Positions 35,401 through 47,600 of a stretch of DNA of 64,000 bases are shown here, in pieces. The stretch covers positions 11,583,501 through 11,647,500 of the forward strand of contig NC_064047.1 in NCBI RefSeq assembly GCF_932526225.1. Reading direction: 5' to 3'. Under the pieces are notes generated by a model, which had not been told where the DNA came from, did no database searches, and was given only the letters and a program-made list of their open reading frames with translations. Source of the DNA: Nematostella vectensis. Its lineage: Eukaryota > Cnidaria > Anthozoa > Actiniaria > Edwardsiidae. Both the position numbers and the translations under genes were made by a program. The first letter of the stretch is position 1, and every line of letters starts with the position of its first letter.

Positions 35401-38400
35401 TTTTCATCTGGAGAGACGAATTTCGCAGCTTTAACGCAGTTGTTCTGTAAATTCATTCGCCTCTTCGGAAAAATTTGAACCCTGAAGAAACCTCCCCCTT
35501 TTTGGATGGATCGGTACAAATATAAGATCTATCGCAAATTTATAACATTTTTTCAACAGGTGCACGGAACTTGTATGAAATGTAGACAAACTTCACGTGA
35601 CTGTTTTGACTACCACTTTAACTTTGGCATATCTAATGAGGCGGATGTGACGTCATAAGCAACCCAAGGACTTACTACAAGGGGGCGTGGCCTCCAAGTG
35701 GGTAGGGCTTTTTTGGTTCTAACTTGCCTTAACTCCACAGTAGCTGAATCCTGTCCGGTTCACTAGACCAGTGCTGTTCATCACGAGGTCAGCAAGGCTC
35801 AGTTCACACGCTCTCTTGTCTGTTTTATTTACCGGACCAATGTTAAACGACATGCATTTGTCGTTCAAGAAGCACTTCATTTTACACTGAAACGCGTCCG
35901 CACTCGTGTTGAAGGCCTCTAGAAGATGGAAACTGCTCATGGACTTGTTAGCGACACAGTCCAGAAATTGCACTGCACGGCAAGCATCGAGAACTACAAG
36001 ACGGATAAATGACCATTACAAATGCCATATGAATTCACAGTAGTACTCATACATCAAATAGCTGAGCTAAAAGAATGTCTTCCTTAAGACCACCACTTCA
36101 ACTTTGGCATAGCTAATGAGCTTTAAGTTTGTAGCAGCTAAAAGGTGGAATGCATTGCCACTAGAAATCAAAGAAGCCAAGTCAATCACCGCCTTCTCCG
36201 CAAAACTAAGAGAATACATCACAACTCTGTAAATAAGTTTATAAATCAGCAAAGGATTGTTATTGTAAATAGTTTCGTCAAAGATTTTGCTGTAAACAGA
36301 TTTGTAAATAGATTTTATTTATTTTGTTTCTGTTGAGGGCCATGCGTACATTATCATTGTGATATTAAGTGAATCCCTCATTAAAAAAAGGCATCTATCT
36401 ATCTTTGCCTTTTTGCAACCCACGAATAGTTTTTCTGCGACCTTCTGCGCGCGCGCACACGAACTAGGAAAATAATACTTCAGTCTTTTGTTTCGTCAAT
36501 TTCTTACTCTTTACAATAACTCATCAGTATCTTTTTTATTTTCCCAATACTACGCCGCCATCTTGATGTTGGCAAAGCGCGAAATGTACTTTGGGAAGGG
36601 GTTGCGCGAAAAATTTGTCTGTAGACCTGTTACACGTGTCGTTTCCGTCGATATTCGTCATTTTGCGTTGCGAGATTTTGAAGTCGAATCAAAATCAAAA
36701 ACTCGCAACGCGTTGCCGTATACGAAACTCACAACCCGCCTAGCGACCCGGAAAAAGTCGCTTCCGGTTTGAAAATGGCGGGCATTTCAAGGCGCGCGCG
36801 CATTTGTTTAAAAAATTTTCGCCGGTCAAAAATGTTTCATTTTTCCCCCTTTTGCAGCAAGACTTTCGCTCAAATCAATAAGTTCAACCAAACAATCAAA
36901 ACAACCAGCGCCCGTGAATCTTTTTCCAGGATATCCAACATTGTTAGCGCGGTGAAACATCAATTTCCGTGCGATTGCGAGTCCAAAAACAAAACATGGC
37001 AGAGAGCGCCGTAGATTTGTGGCTAAGCAGCCGCGCCTAGTCTGGGTCACAGCGCATGCGTTAAAAACGACTCACAAAAATTTAAAATCGCACCCTAAAT
37101 ATTTGAAATCGTGACAATTTTTTTGTACGGAAATATTGTTAACCCTTTTCGTTAAAACTGCATGGAATAAGGCATACCGGTCAAAATGAAAAAAAATGTC
37201 CAAAATACCCGAATGGCTTGCACCAGGGGCTCATATGAGCACCTGCTTGCACATTAATTGGTCTAAAAAAAATTCAATATTTATTACCATGCTCACGTTT
37301 GTTCCTAAATCAATAATAAATACTCTGAACCAAAAATCATTTGAAAAAAAAATAAAGTAAAGGCAAATAAACGTTTTTTTTTTGCTGTGATGACGTCATC
37401 TAATGACGTCATCATTATGTAGCCCGATGAGTCACTAGTCCACTGGTCCAATTTCAGCAGTAAAACTCTTTCTCTAACGAATCTACGGTAATTTAAATCT
37501 TCTTAGCAACCTAACTTCCGAACACCCTTAAAGTCCATATAACCTTTTAGGGTTGATAGACTTTGTCAATTCTTTATATTTTCTTCTTCCGAATGGTATT
37601 TGGTTCGTCTGGACCCTATAAAACACGCGTTTGCGCGAATAACTCAAATCTGTAATATTGAGGTATTTTAGTCAACCTTCGGAAAAGGGCCGTGAACTGA
37701 AAGGCCCGGGTCCAGTCATTTGTGACGTAGATCGAGATGTCAACCAATTTACATGAGAAAACATATGCGCGCGCTAAACGGGTTCCCGTCTTCATGTATT
37801 CTTAGTTATTGCTGAAGAACGTTGTGTGGTTACATCTTTTACCGTCATCTTTATATTTCATCCCGGTAGTTAAATGGTTATTTAACTTCAGGAAACAAAT
37901 CAGCAAAATTTAGCGGATATTTTTTAGACTAATTGAATCGTTTTTCCATTGTGCGCGCGCGCTGGATTCGCAATCAAGAATGGCAACATTCTCACGAGTG
38001 CGAGATGTTTTTGAAACCTACAACAAAACGATATTTTCTTTTTTCTCATACAATTTTCGACTTTAAATTATTCTTCGCTTCATTGTGGGTAGCATTGCAA
38101 TAGAAAACAATTCGCCAATATTTTGTTGAAATTGCCGTCTTTGAATTTTAACGGATTTAGAGAAAATACGTTGTTTCAGATTTTCCCGCCAAAACTTGGA
38201 ATTATTCACTCGATTCAATCTCCTTTCGCGCGGCCAGGAAAATTTTTAAAGATCTGTAGAAAATTCAAATTCCAATCAAATTCAATCCCCTTTTCAGAAT
38301 TTGAAAAGTTTATCTATGCTTTGTTTTGGCTAGATTGATATAAGTAAAAGGTTTTAATAAGAACTTTAACACCGGGCAGGGGCTCATAAGTAGGGGCAAT

Positions 38401-41400
38401 CAACTTCCCCACATTCTGGTACTAGATAAGTGTCACGGCGTTTCCTAGGATCAGGCTATTTTTAGACGCGCGGATTAGCCAATCAGATGACAGGGCGGAA
38501 AAATTGACTTTGTCTCAAGGAATCCAAATTGGCGGCAGAGAAGGGGCAAAACGACGCTTGTTTTTCAAAGGCTTATACAATCGTCAAATGCCTCCTAATT
38601 TCTGAACCCTTTTAGCCACAGAGAAAGAAACATGTTCTTACTAGCCTTGGACTTTTTTTTTTCTATAAGTGAACTCAGTTGTTGCTACGAGTACATTTTT
38701 TCTTGTTCTAGCAAAAAAAAAGTGATCATTTGAATCGATCTCGAAATTCTCTCGCTGAAAGGCGATATTATCATTCATAAGGTTTTTGATACTGCTAGTT
38801 AACTAACAATAGTGTTTATTTTAGTTTTTGTTAGTTTTTGTTTTAGTTTTTGTTAAATATTTTTATCAAACGAGCTCTTCAAATCTGGAACTGTGTTTGT
38901 ATCAACACCCATGACCTGTCCTGGACTCACTGTCCTGATCTGGTAAGAAATATCCATGTAAAAGTATACTAACATAAAAGGCAACCTCAATATGGATATT
39001 TGTGTCAATTCTATTTCCATTTAATTCAAAAATTTATACTTGTTATTTATGATCTGTTATGAATACTTTGTTCAAATTTGACTTTCCAAAAAAAAAGAGG
39101 ATAGAGAGGATGTGTATTATAGTGACTATCCACTGACGTCGTTTCTCATTTGAACTCTTGGCTGACCAAAAACTATAATATGTTTTATAATCATTACAAA
39201 AAAGGCAAGGGGGGTATAAAAGCATGCATATATGCAAAACTTGCCACCATTATAGTAGTGCACTTTCAGTCCTTGTTAAATCTATCAGAAAAGTCTTGTG
39301 GGGAAGATTATGCTGCCACACAAAGAGTCTGTTATTTCCCTGTAATAATAACAGTCGGTTATTTTGCTGTAATTGATAATTATATGTTATGATAAGGAAA
39401 ATATCCTAAAGTTTTTTTAATGATAATATCTGCTTTATCAATGACTGTATTTTGCTACTCAAAAAGCTTTATTGTTGACTTTTGTTTACTGTAAAATAAC
39501 TTAGTTTACACAACTCCTTATTATAATTATTGTATTTTTAGTTAATTATTTTTTTGAAGTTGTTTATATTAGCATGCTACTCTTACTATTAAATATTAAC
39601 TGCAGGTATTGGTCTGCCAAAATATAGTATATTAAAAAGCACCTCTAAAGGGTGTCAACCTATTTCTTTTAAAGTCTGTATTTGTCTCTAACTGTTGACA
39701 CAGTCCACAAGATCCATCAGGATAGAAGTTGTCAAGTGGTTTTCTTCCTGTGCGTATTTGGCCTATTTTGTGTACATTCATTTGGCATGGTGTTAATACA
39801 ACTTCTAAGAATCTGACATTTTTTTTGTTGATTTTCCTCTTCACAGACTGAAGCAGGTCACCAAATCAAAGCTTGTAAATCCTGGTTATCAAAGTCATAG
39901 TATGAAATATGTCCAAGCTATTGACTTATTTGCCTTGATTTATATCAAACCAGGAAATAATAGCCACAAACTGGGTATTTTTAAGCTAAGGCAAGGGAGT
40001 TGGTAGCTATAAAGGGTGAATATGTTTACCTAATGTTGTTATGGATGGGCTTTGAAGAGCCCCAATCAAACCAAAATGGAATGTAAGAACAGCTTTTACT
40101 GTCTAGGCATGTGCACTAAAACAGTTGAACAATTTATATTGTAACCTAAATATTAGCCCCATCTACATTGATCATGACATTTCTATATCCTTCCTCCGAA
40201 TATTTGTTTCGTTGTAAATCCTTTCGGTTGATTGGCGTACCAAGGCTTGGCCATATGAGTTGCTTTCACCACTTCCAAATCTTAGGACACTAAAAATGGA
40301 CTCCAGAGTGCTACCATTGACATTTAATGAATGGACTGATGAAATAATCATCATAATCATCACACAATTGGCACAAAGATAAAGAACCATTCAGCAAACT
40401 AAAGGAAACCAAGGATAACAATCCATTGTCTCTATACAAAAAAAAAGGTTATGTCAGTCAGATAAAAAATCTTATAATATTTGATAAGGGTTCCAAGCAC
40501 CAGGTGGTCAATGGACCTGGAGTCCATTTCCCCAAGTGATCCACAATATTTCAAGAGTCTGAAACTGTTTGAGTGACAGCATCATCATCTTTCCATCAAG
40601 AATTTTTTTGAAAGATTTTACTAGGGCCATTACTATAATGATGTTCATTACTATAATGATGGCATTATTACGAGCCAGGATGACATATATGCATGCTTTT
40701 ATACACTCCTGGCCTTTTTTGCAATGATTTTAAATCTTATTATGATTTCTGGACAGCCAAAAGGTCAGATGCCAAGAGATTTTTGCAATTTCTTACCGGA
40801 TCAGGGCAAGCTGAGTCCAGGGCAGATCATGAATGTTGATATTTATGCGCATCATGACTAAATTATTTCTTATACAAACACAATTTACTTACAGTTTTGA
40901 AGAGCTGGTTTAATATAAATGTAAAACAAAAAAACAAGACATAAACTTCCGTATGTTACTTCTTACACTATTGTTAGTTAACTAGCAGTATCAAACACCT
41001 CAGCGAGAGAATTTCGAGATCGAAACAAATGATCACTTATTTCCGAATTTATTGCTTTGCAAGAGCAAGAAAAAATGTCCTCGTAACAACGTTTGAGTCC
41101 ACTTATGTAAAATATATAGTTCAAGGCTATTAACAAAATGTTTCTTTCTTTGTGACAAAAATGATTCAGAAATAAGATGGCATATGACGATGTAGGAAGA
41201 CTTTAAAAAGCAAGCGTCGTTTTCCCCCTTCTCGGCCGCCATTTTGGATTCCTTGAGACAAAGTCAATTTTTCCGCCCTGTCATCTGATTGGCTAATCCG
41301 CGCGTCTAAAAATAGCCTGATCCTAGGAAACGCCGTGACACTTACATGATACAGATAATTGCCCCTACTTATGAACCCCTGCACCGGGCTTTGTGGGGCT

Positions 41401-43269
41401 TCCTCTGACCGGGGGGGGGGCTCTTTCGGCCCCTCATTTTGAACCATTGGAGCTATTATGATAAAATTTTCAAATAATCATTATGTGATAAAGAGGAATA
41501 AAATGGTAATGGTGTATTGTGTTGCCATAGCAACAGAATATGACGTCATTTAAGGACATATGGTTATAAATAGCCTTAAATAAATAAATCTTTCGAAACC
41601 TTTGCATTGAACATCTATAAAATTCAAAAAATTTTATCATAATAAGTTCGTATTCAAAAAGCAACCGGTATTATTAAAAATAATATTATTATCTGGCTAA
41701 ACTGCAGAATACCCGTCCACTTATTTGCATTTTCCTTATATTTACTGCCTCGTTCTATAGAAATCGATCCGCACAATTGGCATCCTGCTAGCATGATCGC
41801 AGCTCTAGATCCCACATAGATCTAAGCTGTGGTTTAAAGCGCTTCGTTCAAGTCGAAGTCGCCCTGCAGTTTTTTGGCGATTAAGTTTAACTGAGGCAAA
41901 CCGGCTATTCCATGATGACGAGTCCTGATAAGGACGAAACAGCTGTCCATGGTTGCCGAACTGCACGGATAAAGGACTGTGCTAGCGTCCCGTCTTGGCC
42001 CGACTGATGCCAATGTGTGTATGCTAGTGTGCTTTTATAGTCCACATTTAAATATAGCATATGTTTGCGAATGGACTCTTAATTAATGTATTTCCAAAAA
42101 ATGTTTTTCCTACTTTTTATTTATAATAGAGGAATATTAAATGTATTCTGCGAAATTTAGATGTTAATTTAAAAAAAAGCAATTTTTAGCTTATTATGTG
42201 TCATCAGCATCCGCCATCTTGGATTTAATTAAAGTTATTTATTTTAATTAATAAAAAATCTAAAGATTTTTGACAATATTTAATCTTCGTTTCAAGTTCT
42301 TTTAATGATTTCTGATGGATATGAATGTTTTTGCTATTTAGCACTATCTATATAGCATTATTTCGAGATTGTCAAAAATTGAAAAAAAAACACCCCCCCC
42401 TAAAAAAGAGATGTAAATTTTTATTGGTTTATTTTGAAACTTGAAATAAAACGTTTATATTACATGGTTTCACGTTGAGCAGGTATTATCAATAGTTGAT
42501 CTTAACGACTTAAAGCGTTTTGCCTTATTTTCATTAAACCTATATTTCAAAACTTGTTTGCTATGGTTACCAGCGTACACATATTCAAATTTTGTTTACA
42601 CAAAACTGATCCCAGATTAATTTTAGGAAAATTCGTCAAAATTCAATGCTCTAGTAGCCCTACAAGTTCGAAAGTTATTGCAGGTCAAAGTTGCTGGGGG
42701 CTTAATAGGGTTAAAAGACGTCTGACTTTTCAATCCACATCATATTTAAGTATTGTCTTTAAGATTGGTGATTTGATTTCGTAATGTTCTATAAGGGCTT
42801 GAGTAGAGTATTGAATATCGCCCAACTCAAAATCCTATGTAACGCGCTTGTGATCGGTTCTTATAAAAAATCGTTCTTTTGTTGTTCAGGATAGACTAGT
42901 GAATATTTATCACTTACAAGCCGGAATCCAAAGAAAATAAATACAAGTTAAAGGCAGAATTTCTAAGAGTCTTGCCCTAAAATAAACTGTCAATTGGCGA
43001 AGCCTGGCGAGGTCAGAAGAACTTTTTGCTTGAACTTCTTTTAAAAAGGTTTTTACTAAAAAAGAGTGTATTCTACATAGCATTACCAATAAATACTTAC
43101 CGCTTACAAGGTTGACTCCAACGAAAAATATTATCAGTACAAGGCAGAAGTTCTTAGAATCCTTTCCGCTGAAAATCATACTCTTGCTTTTCCTTAATGA
43201 ACTTTGTTGGCCGGGGAAAGAAAACATATTCGGATTGTGAGATAAAGTTTGACAAACAGATCTAATCAT
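26841..43269 (-). CDS. Secreted PAN/apple-like plus discoidin (F5/8 type C) domain protein
   Basis: Exons in order: 43269-43101 (signal peptide), 35972-35728 (PAN), possibly a 28-nt microexon 35238-35211, 32671-32457, 29083-28970, 26984-26841 (discoidin, stop TAA). The first exon has a hydrophobic segment (FCLVLIIFFVGVNLVS); the internal Met at 43179 would give a compact 26-residue signal peptide. It ends in phase 1, matching the PAN exon, which has six Cys (LDC, FQC, KMKC, DKC, RAC, SYC). That exon ends at a GC donor, AAG|GCAAGT. The discoidin part is complete: CGSSENPLGLQ, IPDSAMTA, RDTKAWCAG, EYLQVDIG, SYELSHSRDGQAW, VFPGNQDNSTVV, RAELYGC. Discoidin domains bind carbohydrate or lipid head groups; the protein is probably extracellular. 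The microexon supplies the phase 0-to-1 change; alternatively the discoidin exon starts at 32726 in phase 0. Linking the signal exon across 7 kb is inferred from phase. Confidence 0.72.
26985..28969. other. Last intron of the discoidin gene with dispersed repeat
   Basis: 27003-27510 contains GCGGAGCTCCCCTGCGGAGC and ends GCTCCGTTTTAGGCAGTGC, matching the inverted-terminus family at 17770. A short tandem repeat of ATAGATACGAACAATC lies at 27365-27470. No exon is seen. Confidence 0.4.
29375..29845. repeat. CAT/CAC microsatellite
   Basis: Long imperfect (CAT)n with CAC and CGCTAT interruptions, ending in CGTCGCCGTCGTCGTCGTCG. It lies in the intron between discoidin exons 29083-28970 and 32671-32457. 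His-rich frames here are artefacts. Confidence 0.9.
30745..31660. repeat. About 71-bp tandem repeat split by a nested element
   Basis: Three units with GTACGCGCACATCAACTCGA and GGTGTCATTGGGGAACTAGC run from 30745 to 30955. The interrupted unit resumes at 31638 (CGCACAACCCCTGTGTACGC). The 682 bp between is an inserted element. Confidence 0.75.
30956..31637. mobile_element. 682-bp inverted-repeat element nested in the tandem repeat
   Basis: Left end CTCAAGTGTATTAAGGCTTG, right end inverse of CTCAAGTATATTAAGGCCTG. Outside the ends the flanks join to restore a tandem-repeat unit with CG on both sides (30954-30955 and 31638-31639). There is no coding capacity, so it is a MITE-like element with a probable 2-bp duplication. 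Confidence 0.65.
32121..32200 (-). ncRNA. Degenerate hammerhead-like motif
   Basis: On the minus strand: outer stem ATAGATATGACAGA with TCTGTCCGTATATATCT, then ACGATGAAGAGGCAAGAG, TCTC, GAAACGC, GTC. The GAAAC-GUC part and helix-II position fit a hammerhead of the type found in Penelope-like elements, but the CUGANGA box is degraded (ACGATGA). Probably a decayed copy. Confidence 0.3.
32350..32450. repeat. CGTCGTCAT microsatellite beside the discoidin donor
   Basis: (CGTCGT)n with CATCGTCA interruptions begins within 10 bp of the donor of exon 32671-32457. A TCGAATTATCAAC repeat lies just left (32290-32360). Confidence 0.75.
33015..33542 (-). other. 175-codon open frame of unknown status
   Basis: An unusually long open frame for this AT-rich intron, starting MENLMPFFALSNPPVSPLLQ. 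It has no repeats, no clear domain and no good flanking splice sites. It may be a remnant of a mobile element within the discoidin gene intron. I do not call it a gene. Confidence 0.2.
36100..36410 (+). mobile_element. 3' end of a non-LTR retrotransposon (LINE)
   Basis: Plus-strand 36136-36230 reads AAKRWNALPLEIKEAKSITA then FSAKLREYITTL and a stop. The W-N-x-L-P...A.S...F...L pattern is the usual C-terminus of LINE reverse-transcriptase proteins. An AT-rich 3' UTR follows and ends in CATCTATCTATCT, a microsatellite-like tail. It is strongly 5' truncated, in an intron of the PAN/discoidin gene. Confidence 0.7.
36420..38369. other. Intron sequence without a supported exon
   Basis: Contains GC-rich patches (GCGCGCGCACAC near 36450, GGCGCGCGCGCATTTG near 36795) and TGACGTCATCTAATGACGTC (about 37390), a pair of CRE-like palindromes. 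No exon is recognised. Confidence 0.35.
38377..41381. mobile_element. 3-kb foldback-type DNA transposon, hAT-like ends
   Basis: Termini CAGGGGCTCATAAGTAGGGG (left) and the inverse of CAGGGGTTCATAAGTAGGGG (right). CACCGGG is duplicated outside both ends (38370-38376 and 41382-41388). The arms extend inward, with gaps, about 860 bp on the left and 690 bp on the right (for example CCTGGACTCA and AAAAGCATGCATATATG blocks occur in both). The 7-8-bp duplication and CAGGGG start resemble hAT elements. No transposase is seen. It lies in an intron of the PAN/discoidin gene. Confidence 0.75.
41895..41957 (+). ncRNA. Hammerhead ribozyme-like motif, one core change
   Basis: Helix I: CCATG (41910-41914) with CATGG (41948-41952), extended by GGCAA (41896-41900) with TTGCC (41953-41957) across an internal loop. 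Core ATGACGA (41915-41921) against CUGANGA. Helix II is GTCC/GGAC with a 6-nt loop. GAAA (41936-41939). A two-pair helix III (AC/GT) is closed by AGCT, then GTC at the cleavage site (41945-41947). Everything matches a minimal type I hammerhead except C3, which is A. C3 pairs with G8 in active ribozymes, so this copy may be inactive. Confidence 0.6.
42905..42992 (-). repeat. Diverged copy of the signal-peptide exon end and donor
   Basis: Minus-strand AGAAATTCTGCCTTTAACTT...GGCTTGTAAGTGATAAATAT parallels the authentic exon end AGAACTTCTGCCTTGTACTG...ACCTTGTAAGCGGTAAGTAT at about 43160-43090. The copy lies about 165 bp downstream in the intron. The donor in the copy has decayed (GATAAA in place of GGTAAG). 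Confidence 0.5.
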
Positions 43270-44274
43270 CTCTTGTCATCAAAACAAAGTTTATAAGTTT
43301 GCTGTGCTGAGATCAATTATTTAACCGTTGTCAATTGTTAATGTCGTCTGTTGCTAACGAGAGGAAATATAAATAACAAGGGTTCTAGTGACTCATTATT
43401 CTTCCGTTTTATCGCAAAAATCTGCATATTTTGAAAATAAAATAAAATGACTGATTAGGAAGGATCACTGTGTTCGCCCACATTCGAAAAACATCGGTCT
43501 TTTAAAAAAAAAAACATCGCCTAAAAAGCTTTCGCTTACTCCTAAATGTATAAACAAAATGTTTTTTGTGATGCCAATAATTTTAAATTATACTTTTGCA
43601 GATTGGACAAAGCAATAGACAAAGAAATGGATGTGGTTTATTGATAAAATGCTGATGTTATTCACACAATAATATACAGAATGAATATACAAATTAAACC
43701 AATGCGTTGTTGTTTATTTACTAATATACAGATTAGTGTGATGTTTAATTCTACAACTCCCGCTACCTTTTCCAAAAGCCTTCTGACCTCTTTTATTTAA
43801 AATCCTTGAAGCGTTGTCATTGGCCAGCACTGAAATGGTTTCCAATCACGCCACCTCTGCGCAAGACGCTGACCAATAAAAATCACTAAATGTTATTGGG
43901 ACGAGAGTTCTTCTGCAGACGCAGAACTTGAAAATCGCGGTAAGTCACCATCTCGTTGCAGATATCAAATCTACCGATCCAAACTATATATTCCTTCTTT
44001 CTACAGTCTAATCTACTAAGTTTAGTGAAATCGACGTTTCTATGGTGAATAGCGTGTTTTCGGTTTTGATAACATCAACAATGACGTTACATCACGTGAC
44101 CAAATCTTTGCACCAATGATGTGCGCTAAATCATCAAGAGATCGTCAACAAAATTTTGGAATACCAGCCATCTGGATTAACATTTTAACACAAGGCATGG
44201 GATACCCAATCTTGGGAGGTAAAACGGTGGAATAAAAGTACAGCTTTGCAAAAAAAATCATTTAATGGTGGCTA

Positions 44275-44555
44275 TCTTTTTTATAAGAACCTCGAGCCAG
44301 GGATTTCGTCATTTTTTTTAAGAACATGCTAAGAACATGCCGAGGCTCAGATAGCAGTAAAATGTTGTTTTGCAAAGGTGATGCGTTCTAAAATGCAGAA
44401 TCAAAGAGTGCTCATAAACTTGTATATTATGTCTATGATCATTTGTGTAATTCTCTACTGATAATTCATCGGGTTTTATATATTTTTAGAACATATTAAG
44501 AACATTAAATCACAAACATAAGAACGACCCAGCCTCAACGGGAACCTAATCGGTA
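44275..44555. mobile_element. Second copy of the 15725-15994 MITE family
   Basis: Shares AAGAACATGCTAAGAACATG, CCGAGGCTCAGATAGCAG and ATAAGAACGACCCAGCCTCA with the copy at 15725-15994, in the same order and spacing. The middle is diverged. Confidence 0.65.
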
Positions 44556-44653
44556 CCTCGGTACTGCCTAAGCTTTGCAGCCAGTGTTTTCCCAATACCT
44601 ACTACCATTTTTTGAAAATATCTTTTCCTTGCAATCGCCTTATCAGGTCGTCT

Positions 44654-47600
44654 CTATTTCACCCAGGCTTGTGAACGAACTTGTGACCTGTCTGATCGTC
44701 GCCTTAGACACCAGCGAATGCCAAGGTCAAGAAACTCGACAATTGTGAGAAGACTGGTACCAAGATACAGCCCCAAGATGCCCCCAAGATCGGCTGGAAC
44801 AGAAAAGAGAAGTCTGAGATAATGATAACGGAAGATAATCAGAAGATAGTGATAATGACCATGGTGATAGTGATTATGGTGATGATGATAATTATTATGA
44901 TGATGGTTTCGTGATAGTTATAATGATGATAATGATGATGCCGGTGGAGGTGTTGATGGTAATGGTGGTAAAGATTATAATGATGATAATGATGGTGGTA
45001 GTTAGGTAATGGTTATGGTGATGGAAGTGATGATTAAGATTGTTATGGTGATGATAATGACAATGATAATAATGATGATGAAGAATTTCGATAATTTAAT
45101 AAAACAAACAACTTTACAATTGAGGCAGAATCCTTATATCTGCTAAGGCTTCAGATTTTATATAATCTATTTCTTTTTCAGGAAACGGCGGTTCGCATAA
45201 CTTACAAATGATACAAATGATTTGTATCGAATATCTAATCCTACGAAAGTTCTTTTAATCCTTCCTATTGGAACATCTTTTTAAAGAAATCTTTTTAAAA
45301 AAATGTAAAAACAAAAACAAAACAAAAAGTTGTGTCACACACGCGCATGCACTATCTACAAATAATAAATACATAAACTGCCAAAGACAGTTTTTTTTCT
45401 CATTTGGGCTTCAAAAGATTTTATATTCAATGGAACCAATAAATTCGAACTTGGATAACTCAAACTGCTTCCTTATTCGATCTGACTCCATGCCCTATAG
45501 AGACTACAGTGGAACCCCATTAAGTCGAACCCTCATGAGGGGACGGGAAAACAGGTAAACGGGAGTTCGGGTTATAGGAGTATTATAGGAGTAGAATAAA
45601 TGAAAGTCCCCTTCAATGCATGCGATCGATCTGCTTTTGGGCGAACATAGTCACCAATGCTTTTGGTTAACAAATCCTGAAATTAAGATTAGATATCAAT
45701 AATCAGCGAGGCGCGACGCACGTGAAAATGAAATTGGAATTTTGGGGATTTGGTTCAAAATCTAAAAAAATAGCCCCGCAAAGCATGATGTAGCTACTAC
45801 AACAACTATTGTAGTTTAAGAAATGTTTCACTGTAATTTCAAGTATATACAAAGTACATATTTAGCAAATAATCGTGTGAACATTTAGATTATTAAAAGA
45901 TGTTTTCCAAACTGTTGGCTTGATTAGCTATAAATTTACCCTACAATAAAACAACTATAATATTTTTATTTAAGAAAACATTTTTTTTCAAAATGTCTAA
46001 GAAAAAAGCGAAAGGGAGATAAAAAAAGAAAAAAAACATTACATTAGCCTTGAACTAGTGCACCAGTCAATTGAAACCACGACACCCCGATCCCCGGGAC
46101 ATAGCGGGGAAAGTAACATTCATCTGGTGTGAAATGTGCGTTACTTTCCCCGCTACCGGCGCCTGTGACGCTGTTAAAAAAACCCGATACATGGCCCCAG
46201 TGTTTTCCGATAACGTCCCACCATAGAATGCCATACCTTTCTCTGAGCTGCCATGTTCAGTCAACGAAACTTCGGCGGGAAAAGGCGCATGCATACTACA
46301 CCCACTTCCGGGCCCTCTCTAGTACTTTCACCACAGACTACCCCAAATTTAAAAATCAACAGACATCGACAGATAGAGAGTAAACTATATTTTTCTTCAG
46401 TCAATACTATCAGAGATTTAGATTTGCATGCAAGTATCTTTGTTGAAAAAATATAATTTGAATACTCCGGGAAAAAACCGGGGACGCAACTTCCAGTTCA
46501 GCGTTAATTCCCCTTTCCCTATCCCGGCCTGTTGAGGGCTTCTGTCCCCGGTGGACAACAGGTGTTAAATAAGTGTTAAATCCCCCGCATGACCGCGTTA
46601 CATCCCCGGTACGTCCCGAGGGTCGGGGGGCCGGGCTGTCAATTGACTGGTGCATAAGTATCGACCTCGTTTTCACAACAAAGGGGCGTAGAGTTGACGC
46701 GTTTTTACTGATCGAGCATCAAGGAAAAATCCCAACTCTTAGTTTTCAAAAACAGTTCCTATAGTCTTTAGAAAATTAAGTTCTGTTTGTCGAGCTGCCA
46801 AAATCCGATCTCCTAAACAATAACCCGTAGTAGCTAATGTTCAAAACATATCACATTTTAAGAGATCGCACTAAAAGACATTGTTTTCGCCACTATTCAT
46901 ACGGTAAAAAGCGCCATTTTGAAGTATTTTTACGGCTACAACCCAACTTTTTTTTATTCTTTCAGTATATCATTTTTCCGTATATATTTAACTATTTGAG
47001 CAAATAAAAAATGGGGGTAACCGACTTGCTTTGTTTTTTTTTTGTACAACTGTGGCGCGCGCGCACTTAATACCGGAAAATTCGAACAAACAGCGCGCCA
47101 CTATGCGCAGAAGGGGTGCGCAGTGCAATTCAAGGGAATTACCTTAACACGTTGCTCTACTGACTACGCTAAACCGACAGGCATTTTTCCCCGGAAGTCT
47201 TAAAACTATTCTATATCGCTCCATTTCCTTCTTCGTATTGTTTCAAGGAAATAGATATCCCAAATTTCAGCTTCATTTTCTGTCAAGAAACTAAAATTTC
47301 AAACACAAATCACACAAATGATGAATGATGGCTTTGCCTTTTTCTAGATTGTAAACGCGCGCGAGCATTTTAAAAGCCAATAACTAGACGTAAGGCTGAA
47401 CGATTACAGCTCGAAATAGAGCGAGCTCGAGTTATAATTATGCAATTTGTTTCATCCTTTCATATGCAGCGAACTACAATGTAGGAGTTGTTTTGACAAA
47501 ATCTCTAAATCTACAGAATATTTTAATACGATCAGTTTTAGAATTAAAGCTTACTCAAAAAACGATCCGTGTCCATTTCTCTTCCAAAGGCCGAAGTTCC

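Noticed and set aside
36488-37050. Open frames on both strands around a GC-rich patch
   Set aside because: Basic low-complexity peptides with no splice sites or domain; likely repeat sequence.
37385-37415. TGACGTCA pair as a regulated promoter element
   Set aside because: It is deep within an intron with no start site nearby; more likely part of a repeat.
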